A DNA stretch of 54,130 nucleotides, from positions 1 to 54,130 of IMG/VR virus record IMGVR_UViG_3300047497_000273; one strand, written 5' to 3'. Below are positions 23,446 to 32,861 of this stretch, piece by piece (position 1 is the first letter of the stretch; each line of letters begins with the position of its first letter). Both the position numbers and the translations under genes were made by a program. The notes under the pieces are model-generated. The model did no database searches and was not told where the DNA came from. It saw only the letters and a program-made list of their open reading frames with translations. This DNA comes from a virus.

Positions 23446-25578
23446 ATGGCAATTCCTGTTTTCCCGACGCTCCCCGGCATCGCCTATCCGGTCAAACGAT
23501 CGCCGGTGTGGTCGACGGCCAAGGCCGATGCGCTGTCGGGCAAGCGCACGCGCACGGCGCTGCGCACCTATCCCACCTATAATTACGAGGTGTCTTTCAA
23601 ATTTTTGCGCACCAATGTCGGCACCGAGTGGCAAACCATCATGGGGTTTGTGAACGGCCTTAACGGCCCGGCCACGCTGTTCGCGTTCACCGATCCCGAC
23701 GACAGTGTGGCGACCAATCAGCAATTCGGCAGCGGCGATGGCGCCACGACGAATTTCCAGCTGGTGCGCACGCTGGGCGGTTTTGCCGAGCCGGTGGTTT
23801 TGTTGAACGGAAATCCCACCATCCAGGTGGCCGGTGTCACCAAGACTCTCGGCGTCGATTACGCGATCAGTGCCACCGCGAATATCGTATTCGCAACGCC
23901 GCCGGCGAACGGCGCGGCGCTCACATGGTCGGGAAATTATTATTGGCCATGCCGGCTTGACGATGACGAAACCGGCCTCGCCAACACGATGTCCACATTT
24001 TACGAACTCAAGACCCTGAAATTTTCGACCGAAAAACTGGACATCATCGTGGCTGTTGCCGCGCCAAATGTTATCGGCGTGTCGCCGCCGACCGGCGATA
24101 TCGCCGGCGGCACGGCGGTGACGATATCGGGCGGATTTTTTACCGGCGCCACATCGGTCAAGTTCAATGGCGTTGCGGCCACCAGCGTGGTGGTGGTGAA
24201 CGGCGGCACGATCACGTGCAACACACCGGCCAACACCGCCGGTGTTGTCAATGTTGCCGTTACCACGCCGCAAGGCACGGGAACGGGCACCGGCATTTAC
24301 ACCTATACGGCTTGGTTCACCGCCTATGCGATCGGCGGCACGAATCCCCTCATGTTCGCCGATCCGACGACAGAGGGCGGCTCTCATCATTATCTGTTCA
24401 ACGGCACGGCTTATGGATCGTTCGCAGCGTGGCTCACCGCCGTCTCTGGCACATTCTCGCGAGCATCCGCGAAATACGTCACCAATTCATCCGGAAATCT
24501 TGTTCAGATATCAAGCGGCGTTGTTCCGTTCGATTATTCGCCGACGAGTATTGGGACGCTCAACGGTTTGTTGCTGGAAGGGGCGAGCACAAATTATGAT
24601 TCTCAAAGTGAAACGTTTTCTGGCTGGGGCGTACAGGACACTGCGGTAACGGCAAACTCCGCGACATCACCGCGTGGTGACAACACGGCTACGCTTCTTG
24701 TTCCAGACACCTCCAATGCTCAACATTTGATTTACGATACGATTTCTGTCCCGTCGCCACTGAATTCCAACTCAGCGGTTGGAACTCAATCTGTGTTTTT
24801 AAAGGCGGCTGGATATAATTTCGGCGGCATTTCAGTCTTAAACTATACCGTTGCTCTCTGGGCGCAGGCAATCGTTGATCTCACCACTGGCGCCGTGACG
24901 ACCGCTGGCACTGGCTTGGTTTCGGCAACAGCGAGGCAATACCCAAATGGATGGTGGCGGCTCTCCCTGACGTTTAATCAGGGTTGGACTGCCATGAGAA
25001 TATTTGCATCGAATACCGGGACGGCTGTGGCTGGCGCTGCTACATCATTTGCCGGCAATGGGACATCGGGAATTTATGCATGGGGCGCGCAACTTGAAGC
25101 TCTCCCCTTCGCATCATCCTATATCCCGACCACATCATCGAGCGCATCGCGGGCGGCGGATGTGCTCACTGTGCCGTGGACTGCGACGACGGCGACATTT
25201 CGCATCAAGAGCATCAATACGCCGTTTGTATCCAACGCGGCTCTCATTGGCACGAATAACGCCGACGAGCCGATCTCTATGGCGTCGGCGACGCAAGTCG
25301 GCACCTATAATGCGTCGGCCACCCTCGCTCAAACGAGCATAGTTTCTTGGCCGTCTTTGAACATAACCGGGGTGTCAGGCGGTAATACCGGTCGGTACTT
25401 ATCGGCAAACGGGACTGCGGCCACGTCGGATGCAAACAAGCTGTTTGGTTCCGCTCCCACAAACCTGGCAATCGCGGCCGGGTCATTGGGCTCCGTAAGC
25501 GGTAACCTTCAGCAATTCGGCGCATGGACGGTCGCCGCGACGGCTGGTCAACTCGCGACAATGACGGGAGTGGCGTGA
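23446..25578 (+). CDS. DUF2460-type distal tail protein fused to IPT/TIG and adhesin-like domains
   Basis: The 710-residue protein joins several parts. Residues 1 to about 200 are a DUF2460 domain (FPTLPGIAYPVKRSPVWSTA, VSFKFLRTNVGTEWQTIMGF, YWPCRLDDDE). Residues about 205-285 form an IPT/TIG immunoglobulin-like fold (PNVIGVSPPTGDIAGGTAVT, GATSVKFNGVAATS). The rest is beta-rich with YLFNGTAYGSFAAWLTAVSG, LLLEGASTNY and WGAQLEALPFASSYIPTTSS, a pattern seen in phage carbohydrate-binding or jellyroll segments. DUF2460 proteins belong to the tail tip of gene-transfer-agent-like phages. The added domains probably bind the cell surface. The C-terminal domain has lower GC and more varied codons than its neighbours, hinting at exchange. 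Confidence 0.8.
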   Translation: MAIPVFPTLPGIAYPVKRSPVWSTAKADALSGKRTRTALRTYPTYNYEVSFKFLRTNVGTEWQTIMGFVNGLNGPATLFAFTDPDDSVATNQQFGSGDGATTNFQLVRTLGGFAEPVVLLNGNPTIQVAGVTKTLGVDYAISATANIVFATPPANGAALTWSGNYYWPCRLDDDETGLANTMSTFYELKTLKFSTEKLDIIVAVAAPNVIGVSPPTGDIAGGTAVTISGGFFTGATSVKFNGVAATSVVVVNGGTITCNTPANTAGVVNVAVTTPQGTGTGTGIYTYTAWFTAYAIGGTNPLMFADPTTEGGSHHYLFNGTAYGSFAAWLTAVSGTFSRASAKYVTNSSGNLVQISSGVVPFDYSPTSIGTLNGLLLEGASTNYDSQSETFSGWGVQDTAVTANSATSPRGDNTATLLVPDTSNAQHLIYDTISVPSPLNSNSAVGTQSVFLKAAGYNFGGISVLNYTVALWAQAIVDLTTGAVTTAGTGLVSATARQYPNGWWRLSLTFNQGWTAMRIFASNTGTAVAGAATSFAGNGTSGIYAWGAQLEALPFASSYIPTTSSSASRAADVLTVPWTATTATFRIKSINTPFVSNAALIGTNNADEPISMASATQVGTYNASATLAQTSIVSWPSLNITGVSGGNTGRYLSANGTAATSDANKLFGSAPTNLAIAAGSLGSVSGNLQQFGAWTVAATAGQLATMTGVA

Positions 25579-25763
25579 TGAAACCCAAACCTTGGCGTGT
25601 TGCTTGCTATGGACCGGGAGAGACAAATCCTTACATCGTTGCCGCCGATGGCGGCGTCGTTCTTGAGGCCGAGCCGGCCGCCGATAGCGCGGAGCTTGCG
25701 ATTGATCGCGCCGATCTCGTCGAGGAGATCGTTGCCGCTGTTAATGCGCGTGATCTGAAATGA
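25578..25763 (+). CDS. Small tail-region protein
   Basis: The product of 61 residues starts MKPKPWRVACYGPGETNPYI, overlapping the previous stop. An acidic helix, AIDRADLVEEIVAAVNARDL, ends it. It overlaps the next gene by four bases. No family is recognised. Confidence 0.65.
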   Translation: MKPKPWRVACYGPGETNPYIVAADGGVVLEAEPAADSAELAIDRADLVEEIVAAVNARDLK

Positions 25764-26203
25764 TCGACAATCTCATCATCGCACCCAACGAGGCAACAGC
25801 CATCGCCGATCCGGTGCTTAGTGCGTATTACCGTCCAGGCGGCAATGGTCCGAATGGCGCGATGCCAGGATCATGGGGACCGAATTGCATTGCGGGTATT
25901 CTGGTTTGGAACCCGGCCGATGATGTTACGTCGCGGGTGAGCGGCCCTGACGGTCAATCCATTCCCGTTGTCACGCATACTTATCTCCCCGGCTTCGGGC
26001 TTTGGATCATGACCGATGCGCCGGTCGATGCGCTCGACAATCATCCGATGATGCAGGTGTCTGCGGATGGGGGTTTATTGCTGGAAGGAAAAACACCGGC
26101 CGAGTTCATCCGAAAGTCGGCGCTTCCGGTCGATCGGATCACCAAGCTGCGGTTGAGCGCGGTGCCGTTGGGGCGGGATTATTCCGTGTGGTTTGGAACC
26201 TAA
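25760..26203 (+). CDS. Tail-region protein of unknown function
   Basis: The protein has 147 residues with ATGA overlap at the start. A Gly/Pro-rich segment (YYRPGGNGPNGAMPGSWGPN) is followed by beta-like strands ending SAVPLGRDYSVWFGT. It lies between the DUF2460 and DUF2163 proteins, so it is probably a tail-tip or assembly component. No domain is recognised. Confidence 0.6.
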   Translation: MIDNLIIAPNEATAIADPVLSAYYRPGGNGPNGAMPGSWGPNCIAGILVWNPADDVTSRVSGPDGQSIPVVTHTYLPGFGLWIMTDAPVDALDNHPMMQVSADGGLLLEGKTPAEFIRKSALPVDRITKLRLSAVPLGRDYSVWFGT

Positions 26204-26213
26204 TTGAGGCGCC

Positions 26214-27260
26214 ATGACAAATCCGGCGCTCACCAATCTTTTCAACAATGTGGTGGGGAGCAATGCGCCGTTTTTTGTGGCGCGGCTTTACACCATCACG
26301 CTGTTCGGCGGCGGCGTGCTCCGGTTCACCGATGCCGATTGCGATATTGTGGGCGTCGATGAGGGCTTGGCCGATCTCTACCTGGCCGGCGATCTGTATC
26401 AATATCCCGATCTTTACGCCTACGGAAAATCGCTGATTGCGGGCTTCACGTACAGCTGTTCCGGCGCGCGCATCGATCAGGCATCGTCCAAGACGCAAGC
26501 GCATTTCAAGATCGGACTCGATACCGATACATGGACGCTCACCGTGATGCCGCGGCCGTTCGATCCGGTGACGGGTGCCACGTTCCCCGACACGATCGGA
26601 TCGGTGCCATGGCTACAGGCGGCGAACAACGGCGCCCTCGATGCCGCCGATTTTCAGGTCGACGAGGCTTATTTCGCAGCGGTGCCCACATGGCCGATGC
26701 CGGCCGGTGGCGCGGTGCCGGTGGCGTGCCGCGTGATCTTCGCCGGCACGATTGCCGAGGTGGACGTCACCAACAGCGTGGCGATTCTGACCGTCAATGA
26801 TTATCGATCGCTGTTGGCGAATTCCGCACCCGACAATTTCTTTCAGAACACATGCCGGTTCACCCTGTTCGGTGTCGGATGCAATGCCTCGGGCAACATG
26901 AATGCAGCATCGTTTGCTCACAACGGCACGTGCACATCGGCATCGACACAATCGAGCATCACCGCCAGCGGCGGCCTGCCGGCACCGTCCGGATCGGCTA
27001 CCTATGCGCTGGGCCGGATCGTTTTCACGTCCGGGCTCAACAATACGTTTCAGCGTTTGATCAAAAGCTGGGACACCATCAGCACGGTGGCGCTGTTCAA
27101 TCCGCTGCCGTTCCCGGTGTCCGCCGGCGATACGTTCACCGTCTATCCGGGGTGCAATAAGCTCCTCACCACGTGCCAGGCTTTCCAGCCCGCCACCGCG
27201 ATGACGAATTACGGCGGCCAGCTGAACATCCCGCCGCCGGAGATTTTAGGTGGCGGATGA
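26214..27260 (+). CDS. DUF2163-type tail tip protein
   Basis: The 348-residue protein has FFVARLYTITLFGGGVLRFT and ADCDIVG near the start, then VTNSVAILTVNDYRSLLAN, FFQNTCRFTLFGVGCNASGN and YPGCNKLLTTCQAF. The spaced cysteines of the last two blocks are typical of the DUF2163/BR0599-like family in gene-transfer-agent-like tails. It lies before the NlpC/P60 protein and the central tip protein, the conserved order. Cysteines may bind iron or zinc; this is inferred. Confidence 0.85.
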   Translation: MTNPALTNLFNNVVGSNAPFFVARLYTITLFGGGVLRFTDADCDIVGVDEGLADLYLAGDLYQYPDLYAYGKSLIAGFTYSCSGARIDQASSKTQAHFKIGLDTDTWTLTVMPRPFDPVTGATFPDTIGSVPWLQAANNGALDAADFQVDEAYFAAVPTWPMPAGGAVPVACRVIFAGTIAEVDVTNSVAILTVNDYRSLLANSAPDNFFQNTCRFTLFGVGCNASGNMNAASFAHNGTCTSASTQSSITASGGLPAPSGSATYALGRIVFTSGLNNTFQRLIKSWDTISTVALFNPLPFPVSAGDTFTVYPGCNKLLTTCQAFQPATAMTNYGGQLNIPPPEILGGG

Positions 27261-27709
27261 TCGATGAGAAAACCGGACGCGATGCGGTCGATCGCGTGGC
27301 CCGCGAATGGATCGGCACGCCTTATCACGATCTTGGCGAGGTGAAAGGCCCGAGGGGCGGCACCGATTGCGGCAAGCTGATCAAGTGCATTTTCGTCGAG
27401 GCCGGCATTATCGACGATTTCGACATCCCGAGCTATTCGCCGCAGCACTTTCAGCACCGCAACGACGAGGAATATCACGGCTTTGTGACGCGGTTCGCAC
27501 ACGAGATCCCGCTGTCGGCTGTCCAGCCGGCCGATATCGTGCTCTATAAGATCGGCATGTGCTTCGCGCACGGCGCTGTCGTCATCAAACCGGGCTGGCC
27601 GAACATCGTGCATGCGCATGCGCCCTCACGAGTCGTTCGCCGCGGCTACGGCACCTCGGTGCATCTTGGAATGCCGATCCTTGATGTGAAATATTTTTCG
27701 CTGTGGTGA
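27257..27709 (+). CDS. NlpC/P60-type tail peptidoglycan hydrolase
   Basis: The protein has 150 residues. ATG overlaps the DUF2163 stop (GGATGA). IGTPYHDLGEVKGPRGGTDC provides the catalytic Cys (DCGKLI, near residue 39), and FAHGAVVI (near 101-108) the catalytic His. GTPY and WPNIVHAHAPSRVV are further landmarks. It probably opens the peptidoglycan during DNA entry. The family is clear; which bond it cuts cannot be told. Confidence 0.88.
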   Translation: MIDEKTGRDAVDRVAREWIGTPYHDLGEVKGPRGGTDCGKLIKCIFVEAGIIDDFDIPSYSPQHFQHRNDEEYHGFVTRFAHEIPLSAVQPADIVLYKIGMCFAHGAVVIKPGWPNIVHAHAPSRVVRRGYGTSVHLGMPILDVKYFSLW

Positions 27710-27717
27710 GGAAATAG

Positions 27718-30700
27718 GTGGCGCGGTTTTTTCAAAGCATTTTCGGAAAACAGCAGGCCACCACGCCGCCGGCGGCCGCGCTGCGCATCAACACGTCGCT
27801 CCAAGGCGTGCCGATCCCGATCATCCTCGGCGGCCAGGCGCGTGTGTCCGTCAATGTGATCGACTATTTCGCATTCTTCTCACAGCCGACGACCGGCGGC
27901 GGCGGCGGCAGCAAGGGCGGCATCTTCGGCGGATCGGGCGGCCAGCAACAAACAAACTATTATGCGTCGCTCGTGCTGGCGATGGCGCAAGGGCCGATCG
28001 CCGCTGTTGAGCAGGTCTGGATCGGCGGCACGGCTTATGCCGCCGATGCGGCGCCGATCGCCGGCCAGACGGCATTGCCATCGAATTTTGAATGGTTCTA
28101 TGGCACCTATCCGCAAACACCGTGGGGCTACAGTGAGGCGTCATATCCGGCGCGTGCTTATGGCTATACCGGGATTGCTTATCTGGCCGGATCGACGGTC
28201 GGGCTGGGCTCGAGTCCATCGCTGCCCACATACACCGCGGAAATCAGATCGCTGAATTCAAATGTGGTCGCGGGTCAGCCTGATGGCGATCCGGCCGCGG
28301 CGATATCGGGATTCCTCACAAATCCGTATTGGGGCGCAGGCTTTCCGGCCGCGCGCATCGGATCGTTCACCAGTTATCAAAGCTGTTGCTATGCGCTTGG
28401 CTTGCTGGTGTCGCCCGTGGTCGCCTCGCCGGTGCAGGCCTCGTCTGTTGTTACCGATCTCACGACAGCCACCAATGCTGCGGCGTGTTGGGATGACGGC
28501 GTGCTTACCGTCAAACCCTATTACGAATCGCCGGTGGCGCTGGGCGCGGTATCGACACTCACCGAAACCCACATCGTTCCAAACATCGCCTACCCAGCGA
28601 TCCTCGTAGGCAACGCCGGCAGTTTTGTTGCCGATCTTGGCGTCACCTATCAAAGCGGTGGATCGCTTAAGCCGGTGCCGGCGTACACCGGATCGTTGCC
28701 GCAAGGCAGTTATTCCGTGACGCCAGGCGGCATGTATTATTTCAGCACGGCCGACATCGGCGCCGTTGTGCTGATGCAATACCAATGGGCCGCGGTCGCG
28801 GCTTATGTTCCCGACACCGTGCCGATCTACGATTTCACGGTGGACGATTGCCTGCCGAACCACGCCTCGATCGGCACCGGCAACGTCAATCAGGACTCGC
28901 CCTTCGTGATCGTGCGCAAGCCGCGCGATCAGGTCTTCAACAACATCAAGCTCGAATATCTGGACCGCAACAACAATTACAATCCGGTCGATATCGAGCA
29001 GAAAGACGAGTCCTCGATCTATGCTTTCGGCCGCGAGCGCGCGTCCGACATCAAACAATATCACTTCTTTTGCTTGGGCAGCGCCGCGGCGCAATCGGTG
29101 GCGCTGCAGCTGGGGCGCCAGGCGGTGGTACGCATGTTCCAATGGACGGTCGGCCGCCACTTCATGATGATCTTGCGGCTGATGAAGATCGCCACGGTCA
29201 CCGATCCGAATATCCCGGGGCTGATTCGCCAAGGTGTGCGCATCATCGAAATACAGGAGAACGATGATTTCAGCATCACCATCACGGCCGAGGAATTCCT
29301 TGGCACGGTGTCGGCGCCGCAATACGGCACGCAAGCCGGCAGCGGCTATGCGATCAATGCGAATGTGACGCCGCTTTCGGTGAACACGCCGATCGTATTT
29401 GAGCCGCCCGGTGCGGCGCTGGGCCCGACGCCGGTCGGCAATACTCCTGAGGTCTGGATGGCCGTCTCAGGCGGCAATAACACCGGCGCGGCCGATCCGA
29501 ATTGGGGTGGCGCGATCGTCAATATTTCGATCGATGGGGTGAACTATCAGGACATCGGCACGATCAATGGCGCTGCGCGCCAGGGCGTGCTCACCACCGG
29601 CTTGCCGAATTATCTTGGCACCAACCCCGACACCGGCAACACCCTCACCGTGAACCTGGCCGAAAGCAATGGATCGCTGGCCACGATCAGTTCGCTGGGC
29701 TCTCAGCTGGCGGCGAACTTGTGCATCGTCGATGACGAAATGTTCTCGTACACCACGGCCACGCTGGTGAGCGGAAACACCTACACGCTGTCGGGCCTCA
29801 ACCGCGGCTTATACGGCACGGTGATTCAGGCGCATGCCGCCGGCGCGCCATTCGCGCGGCTAGACAGTGCGATTTTCCAGTACAGCTTGCCGCCGCAATA
29901 CGTGAATCAGACGCTGTTCTTCAAATTCCAAAGCTTCAATCATTTCGGGCTCGGCACCCAGGCGCTGGCGTCTTGCAATGCGTACATCTTCACGCCGGAG
30001 GCCTTGGCTTATGCGCACCCGCTAGCGGCCGCGCTCGAGGTGAATTCGGTCGATCTCGGTTCGGTCGCATCGGCCACATCCGCGGTGGATGATTTCGGCG
30101 GCGGCGTTGGCTTGCTCACCAGCACGACGCAACAGCCCTACATCCTCACGCAAATCGATCTGCAGGCGGCGTTCATTCTTTCGACGTTGTCGCTGATCTA
30201 TAGCAGTTCGCCGGCACAGAACATGATCGCGCCGCAGGTGTCTGGCGCCAGCACTCAAAAGTTCACCTTCGCCACGTGGGTCAAGTTCGGCGGCACGATC
30301 GAAACCGCCAATCTGTTCCAGGCGCAGCAAGGCGGCACATCAGCCAATCAGGTTTTGATATCGGCGGTCGTAGCCGCAGGCCCGTCGATCTCGTTTGCGA
30401 TTTCGGGGAACAACAACGGCGTAAGCTTCATGTCGCTCACCACGAGCGCGCTGATCACCGATGGTCTTTGGCATCACGTGGTGGTCGGTATCGATACGAC
30501 GCAAGCCACAGCGGCCAATCGCGTCAAACTTACGATCGATGGCACGGCCGAAACCTTGAGCGGTACGCAGCCGGCGCAATCGACCACCATGCCGCTCACC
30601 GTGGGGTCGTCCAACATGGGCGGCTCCACCGGCGGCACGATCACCAATGTTGGCGGCTACCGCATCCACACGTTCACGGCGTCCGGATCGTTCACCGTCA

Positions 30701-31608
30701 CCGGATTCTCAGCTGTCGATTATTTGGTCGTGGGCGGCGGTGGCGCCGGCAGCGGGGTCAATTCCTATGGTGGTGCCGGTGGTGGTGGCGCCGGCGGATT
30801 CGTGCCGGGCAGTACAAGCGTCACACCACAAATCTATCCGATCACGGTCGGCGCTGGCGGCGCCACGGCAGGCGCGAACGGTGGGAATTCATCATTCGGC
30901 TCGATCGCCACGGCGATCGGCGGCGGCGGCGGTGGCAATCCGGCGAGCGCCGGCGGCAGCGGTGGTGGTGCGCAGGGCATGGGCCCCGGTGGCGCTGGAA
31001 CGGCCGGCCAAGGCAATGCGGGCGGCGCCGGTGCGGGCCTTGGCGCCGGCGGCGGCGGTGGCGGTGCAAACGCGGCCGGCGGCGCGTCGAGTTCTGGCCC
31101 AGGCGCCGGTGGTGCTGGCACGCCATCGTCGATCACCGGGGCGGCCGTTACTTACGCCGGTGGTGGCGGCGGTTTCGTGGGCGTAGCGGGTTCGCCATAC
31201 GGGCCGGGCGGTGCAGGCGGTGGCGGAACCGGTGGCGCATCGGCTGGCACCAATGGACTGGGCGGCGGCGGCGGCGGCAATTTTCAGGGCGGCTCCGGTG
31301 TGGTCATCATCCGCTATCCGTTCTCCACCGCTGGCGGCACCAACACGTTCGGCGGCGGGTTCGACGGCAAGATGGCGCAAACCTACTACATCGACGGCCA
31401 GCAATTACCCTATACCGATTTCGCCGGCGGGATTCCGCTGGCGCCGATCGCGTATTTGGGAACCTATAGTGGCGTGGCCGATGCGTTCTATGCTTACAAC
31501 AACACCTCCAATCCGGTGACTCTCGGAAACGATCTATCAGGCAAGAACAACAACGCGACGACGGTCAACATGACGGTGGCCGGCAACTCATCAACGGATT
31601 ACCCATGA
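27718..31608 (+). CDS. Tail tip/central hub protein with interrupted LamG lectin domain
   Basis: The 1296 residues start at GTG after GAGGAAATAG. Residues 1 to about 560 are the hub region of gene-transfer-agent-like host-specificity proteins (INTSLQGVPIPIILGGQARV; RQAVVRMFQWTVGRHFMMIL). Residues about 840-960 form a LamG/concanavalin-like lectin domain (FTFATWVKFGGTI, LWHHVVVGIDT, VKLTIDGTAETLSG, MPLTVGSSNMGG). A Gly-rich cassette of some 240 residues (HTFTASGSFTVTGF ... VDYLVVGGGG ... GSGVVIIRYPF) follows. The last LamG strands (FGGGFDGKMAQTYYIDGQQL) then resume, so the cassette seems to be inserted into the lectin. It is likely the receptor-binding hub at the tail tip. Confidence 0.85.
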   Translation: MARFFQSIFGKQQATTPPAAALRINTSLQGVPIPIILGGQARVSVNVIDYFAFFSQPTTGGGGGSKGGIFGGSGGQQQTNYYASLVLAMAQGPIAAVEQVWIGGTAYAADAAPIAGQTALPSNFEWFYGTYPQTPWGYSEASYPARAYGYTGIAYLAGSTVGLGSSPSLPTYTAEIRSLNSNVVAGQPDGDPAAAISGFLTNPYWGAGFPAARIGSFTSYQSCCYALGLLVSPVVASPVQASSVVTDLTTATNAAACWDDGVLTVKPYYESPVALGAVSTLTETHIVPNIAYPAILVGNAGSFVADLGVTYQSGGSLKPVPAYTGSLPQGSYSVTPGGMYYFSTADIGAVVLMQYQWAAVAAYVPDTVPIYDFTVDDCLPNHASIGTGNVNQDSPFVIVRKPRDQVFNNIKLEYLDRNNNYNPVDIEQKDESSIYAFGRERASDIKQYHFFCLGSAAAQSVALQLGRQAVVRMFQWTVGRHFMMILRLMKIATVTDPNIPGLIRQGVRIIEIQENDDFSITITAEEFLGTVSAPQYGTQAGSGYAINANVTPLSVNTPIVFEPPGAALGPTPVGNTPEVWMAVSGGNNTGAADPNWGGAIVNISIDGVNYQDIGTINGAARQGVLTTGLPNYLGTNPDTGNTLTVNLAESNGSLATISSLGSQLAANLCIVDDEMFSYTTATLVSGNTYTLSGLNRGLYGTVIQAHAAGAPFARLDSAIFQYSLPPQYVNQTLFFKFQSFNHFGLGTQALASCNAYIFTPEALAYAHPLAAALEVNSVDLGSVASATSAVDDFGGGVGLLTSTTQQPYILTQIDLQAAFILSTLSLIYSSSPAQNMIAPQVSGASTQKFTFATWVKFGGTIETANLFQAQQGGTSANQVLISAVVAAGPSISFAISGNNNGVSFMSLTTSALITDGLWHHVVVGIDTTQATAANRVKLTIDGTAETLSGTQPAQSTTMPLTVGSSNMGGSTGGTITNVGGYRIHTFTASGSFTVTGFSAVDYLVVGGGGAGSGVNSYGGAGGGGAGGFVPGSTSVTPQIYPITVGAGGATAGANGGNSSFGSIATAIGGGGGGNPASAGGSGGGAQGMGPGGAGTAGQGNAGGAGAGLGAGGGGGGANAAGGASSSGPGAGGAGTPSSITGAAVTYAGGGGGFVGVAGSPYGPGGAGGGGTGGASAGTNGLGGGGGGNFQGGSGVVIIRYPFSTAGGTNTFGGGFDGKMAQTYYIDGQQLPYTDFAGGIPLAPIAYLGTYSGVADAFYAYNNTSNPVTLGNDLSGKNNNATTVNMTVAGNSSTDYP

Positions 31609-31772
31609 CCAACAAAACCGAAAAGCCGGTGCTGCCCCACGATCGGAATCACAACCGCGCATCGGACTTCGATCTTGGCACCGTCGATGCGCCGGTCACG
31701 ATGCGCGACGATTTCGGATCGGTGGCCGATGTGAAGCCGGTTAAGAAAATCGATTTGGGAGAATTGCCGTGA
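31605..31772 (+). CDS. Small protein between tip and fibre genes
   Basis: The 55-residue protein starts at MTNKTEKPVLPHDRNHNRAS. ATG overlaps the tip-protein stop, and its own stop overlaps the next start (GTGA). It is hydrophilic and acidic with no known motif. The tight overlaps make it likely to be translated. Confidence 0.6.
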   Translation: MTNKTEKPVLPHDRNHNRASDFDLGTVDAPVTMRDDFGSVADVKPVKKIDLGELP

Positions 31773-32317
31773 GCGCATCAGCAGTCCAGCTACAGCACCG
31801 CCGCGGATCGTCCGCCCAGGTCCAGACATTCACCGGCGCGCAAGGCGAGGTTGCGATCGACACCACCGCAAATCGGCTGGTGGTGCAGGATGGCACCACG
31901 CCAGGCGGATGGCCCGCGGCCAAGGTTTCCGAAATGGGCCGCTTTGCCGCCACGCTGAACAACGTTAATTTTAATTCGGCGAATTCCGACAATCAGATCG
32001 CGATCCCGCTGCCGCCCGGGTTTTCAACCTTCCTTGTCGCCGGCGCGTTCATTTCCAACGCGAGTCACTCTTTGACGACAGCCACGTGCGGGCTGTTCAC
32101 GGCCGCGGGCGCCGGCGGCGTGGCGATCGTCAGCAGTGCCACCGCGATCACCGTGTCGTCTACGGCGGCCAATACAAACAACAATGCGCAATCGCTCACC
32201 ATCAACAATGCGAACACGCAAAGTTATAACGCAGGCATTCTGTTTTTCCGTGTTCAGACGGCCGAGGGCGCCGCGGCAACCGGCACCGTGACGCTCCACA
32301 TCACCCCGCTGTTCTGA
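31769..32317 (+). CDS. Tail fibre protein with Mtd-N-like collar
   Basis: This 182-residue protein begins VQLQHRRGSSAQVQTFTGAQ GEVAIDTTANRLVVQDGTTP (residues 6-45), the N-terminal motif of major tropism determinant and many fibres. The remaining 125 residues are a beta-rich head domain. That domain is strongly similar to the following gene, including the shared TATCGLFTAA and QTAEGAAATG blocks. It probably attaches to the tail tip and binds the host surface. The start is GTG. Confidence 0.7.
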   Translation: MSASAVQLQHRRGSSAQVQTFTGAQGEVAIDTTANRLVVQDGTTPGGWPAAKVSEMGRFAATLNNVNFNSANSDNQIAIPLPPGFSTFLVAGAFISNASHSLTTATCGLFTAAGAGGVAIVSSATAITVSSTAANTNNNAQSLTINNANTQSYNAGILFFRVQTAEGAAATGTVTLHITPLF

Positions 32318-32332
32318 TCGGAGAACGAAACA

Positions 32333-32821
32333 ATGGCCGCCACCCAGGTTCAAGCCGCTACGAATTTCGTCACCGCCGGATCTCCGCTCACGATGACGGC
32401 GCTGGCCACGTTCCTCAACAATGCCTTGGCATCGGTGGGGCGCCTCAAGGTCGATCTGGTCGGCGTGAATTTCAATGCCGCCAACGCCGACAATGCGATC
32501 GCCATCAATCTGCCGACCGGGTTTACGCGGTGGAAAGTGGACAGCGTGATCATATCCGGTGCATCCGGCACGCTCACCACAGCCACGTGCGGGCTGTTCA
32601 CGGCCGCGGCCGCCGGCGGTGTTGGCATCGTGCCCACAGGAACCGCGATCACGGTGTCGAACAATACCGCCGACACGAACAACAATATGCAAGCGCTGGC
32701 GCTATTCTCGGCAGCGGCCACTACGGCAATTTCGGAAACGACGGTCTATTTCCGGACGCAGACGGCCGAGGGCGCCGCGGCAACCGGGAACGTTTCGATC
32801 ATATTGACGCCGCTGCCGTGA
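32333..32821 (+). CDS. Tail fibre-like paralogue (duplicated head domain)
   Basis: This protein of 162 residues lacks the Mtd-N-like collar but shares the C-terminal domain of the preceding gene: TLTTATCGLFTAAAAGGVGI, GTAITVSNNTADTNNNMQA and FRTQTAEGAAATG. A 31-base stretch is identical in the two genes. GGAGAACGAAACA precedes the ATG. It may be a second adhesin or a head-domain-only partner. Receptor and structure are unknown. Confidence 0.7.
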   Translation: MAATQVQAATNFVTAGSPLTMTALATFLNNALASVGRLKVDLVGVNFNAANADNAIAINLPTGFTRWKVDSVIISGASGTLTTATCGLFTAAAAGGVGIVPTGTAITVSNNTADTNNNMQALALFSAAATTAISETTVYFRTQTAEGAAATGNVSIILTPLP

Positions 32822-32861
32822 TGGTAAGGTGCGCACCTCGAATCACGGGGAACCTGCGCCG

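Noticed and set aside
30834-31136. Proline-rich minus-strand frame opposite the Gly-rich cassette
   Set aside because: Poly-Pro is simply the complement of Gly codons in the cassette.
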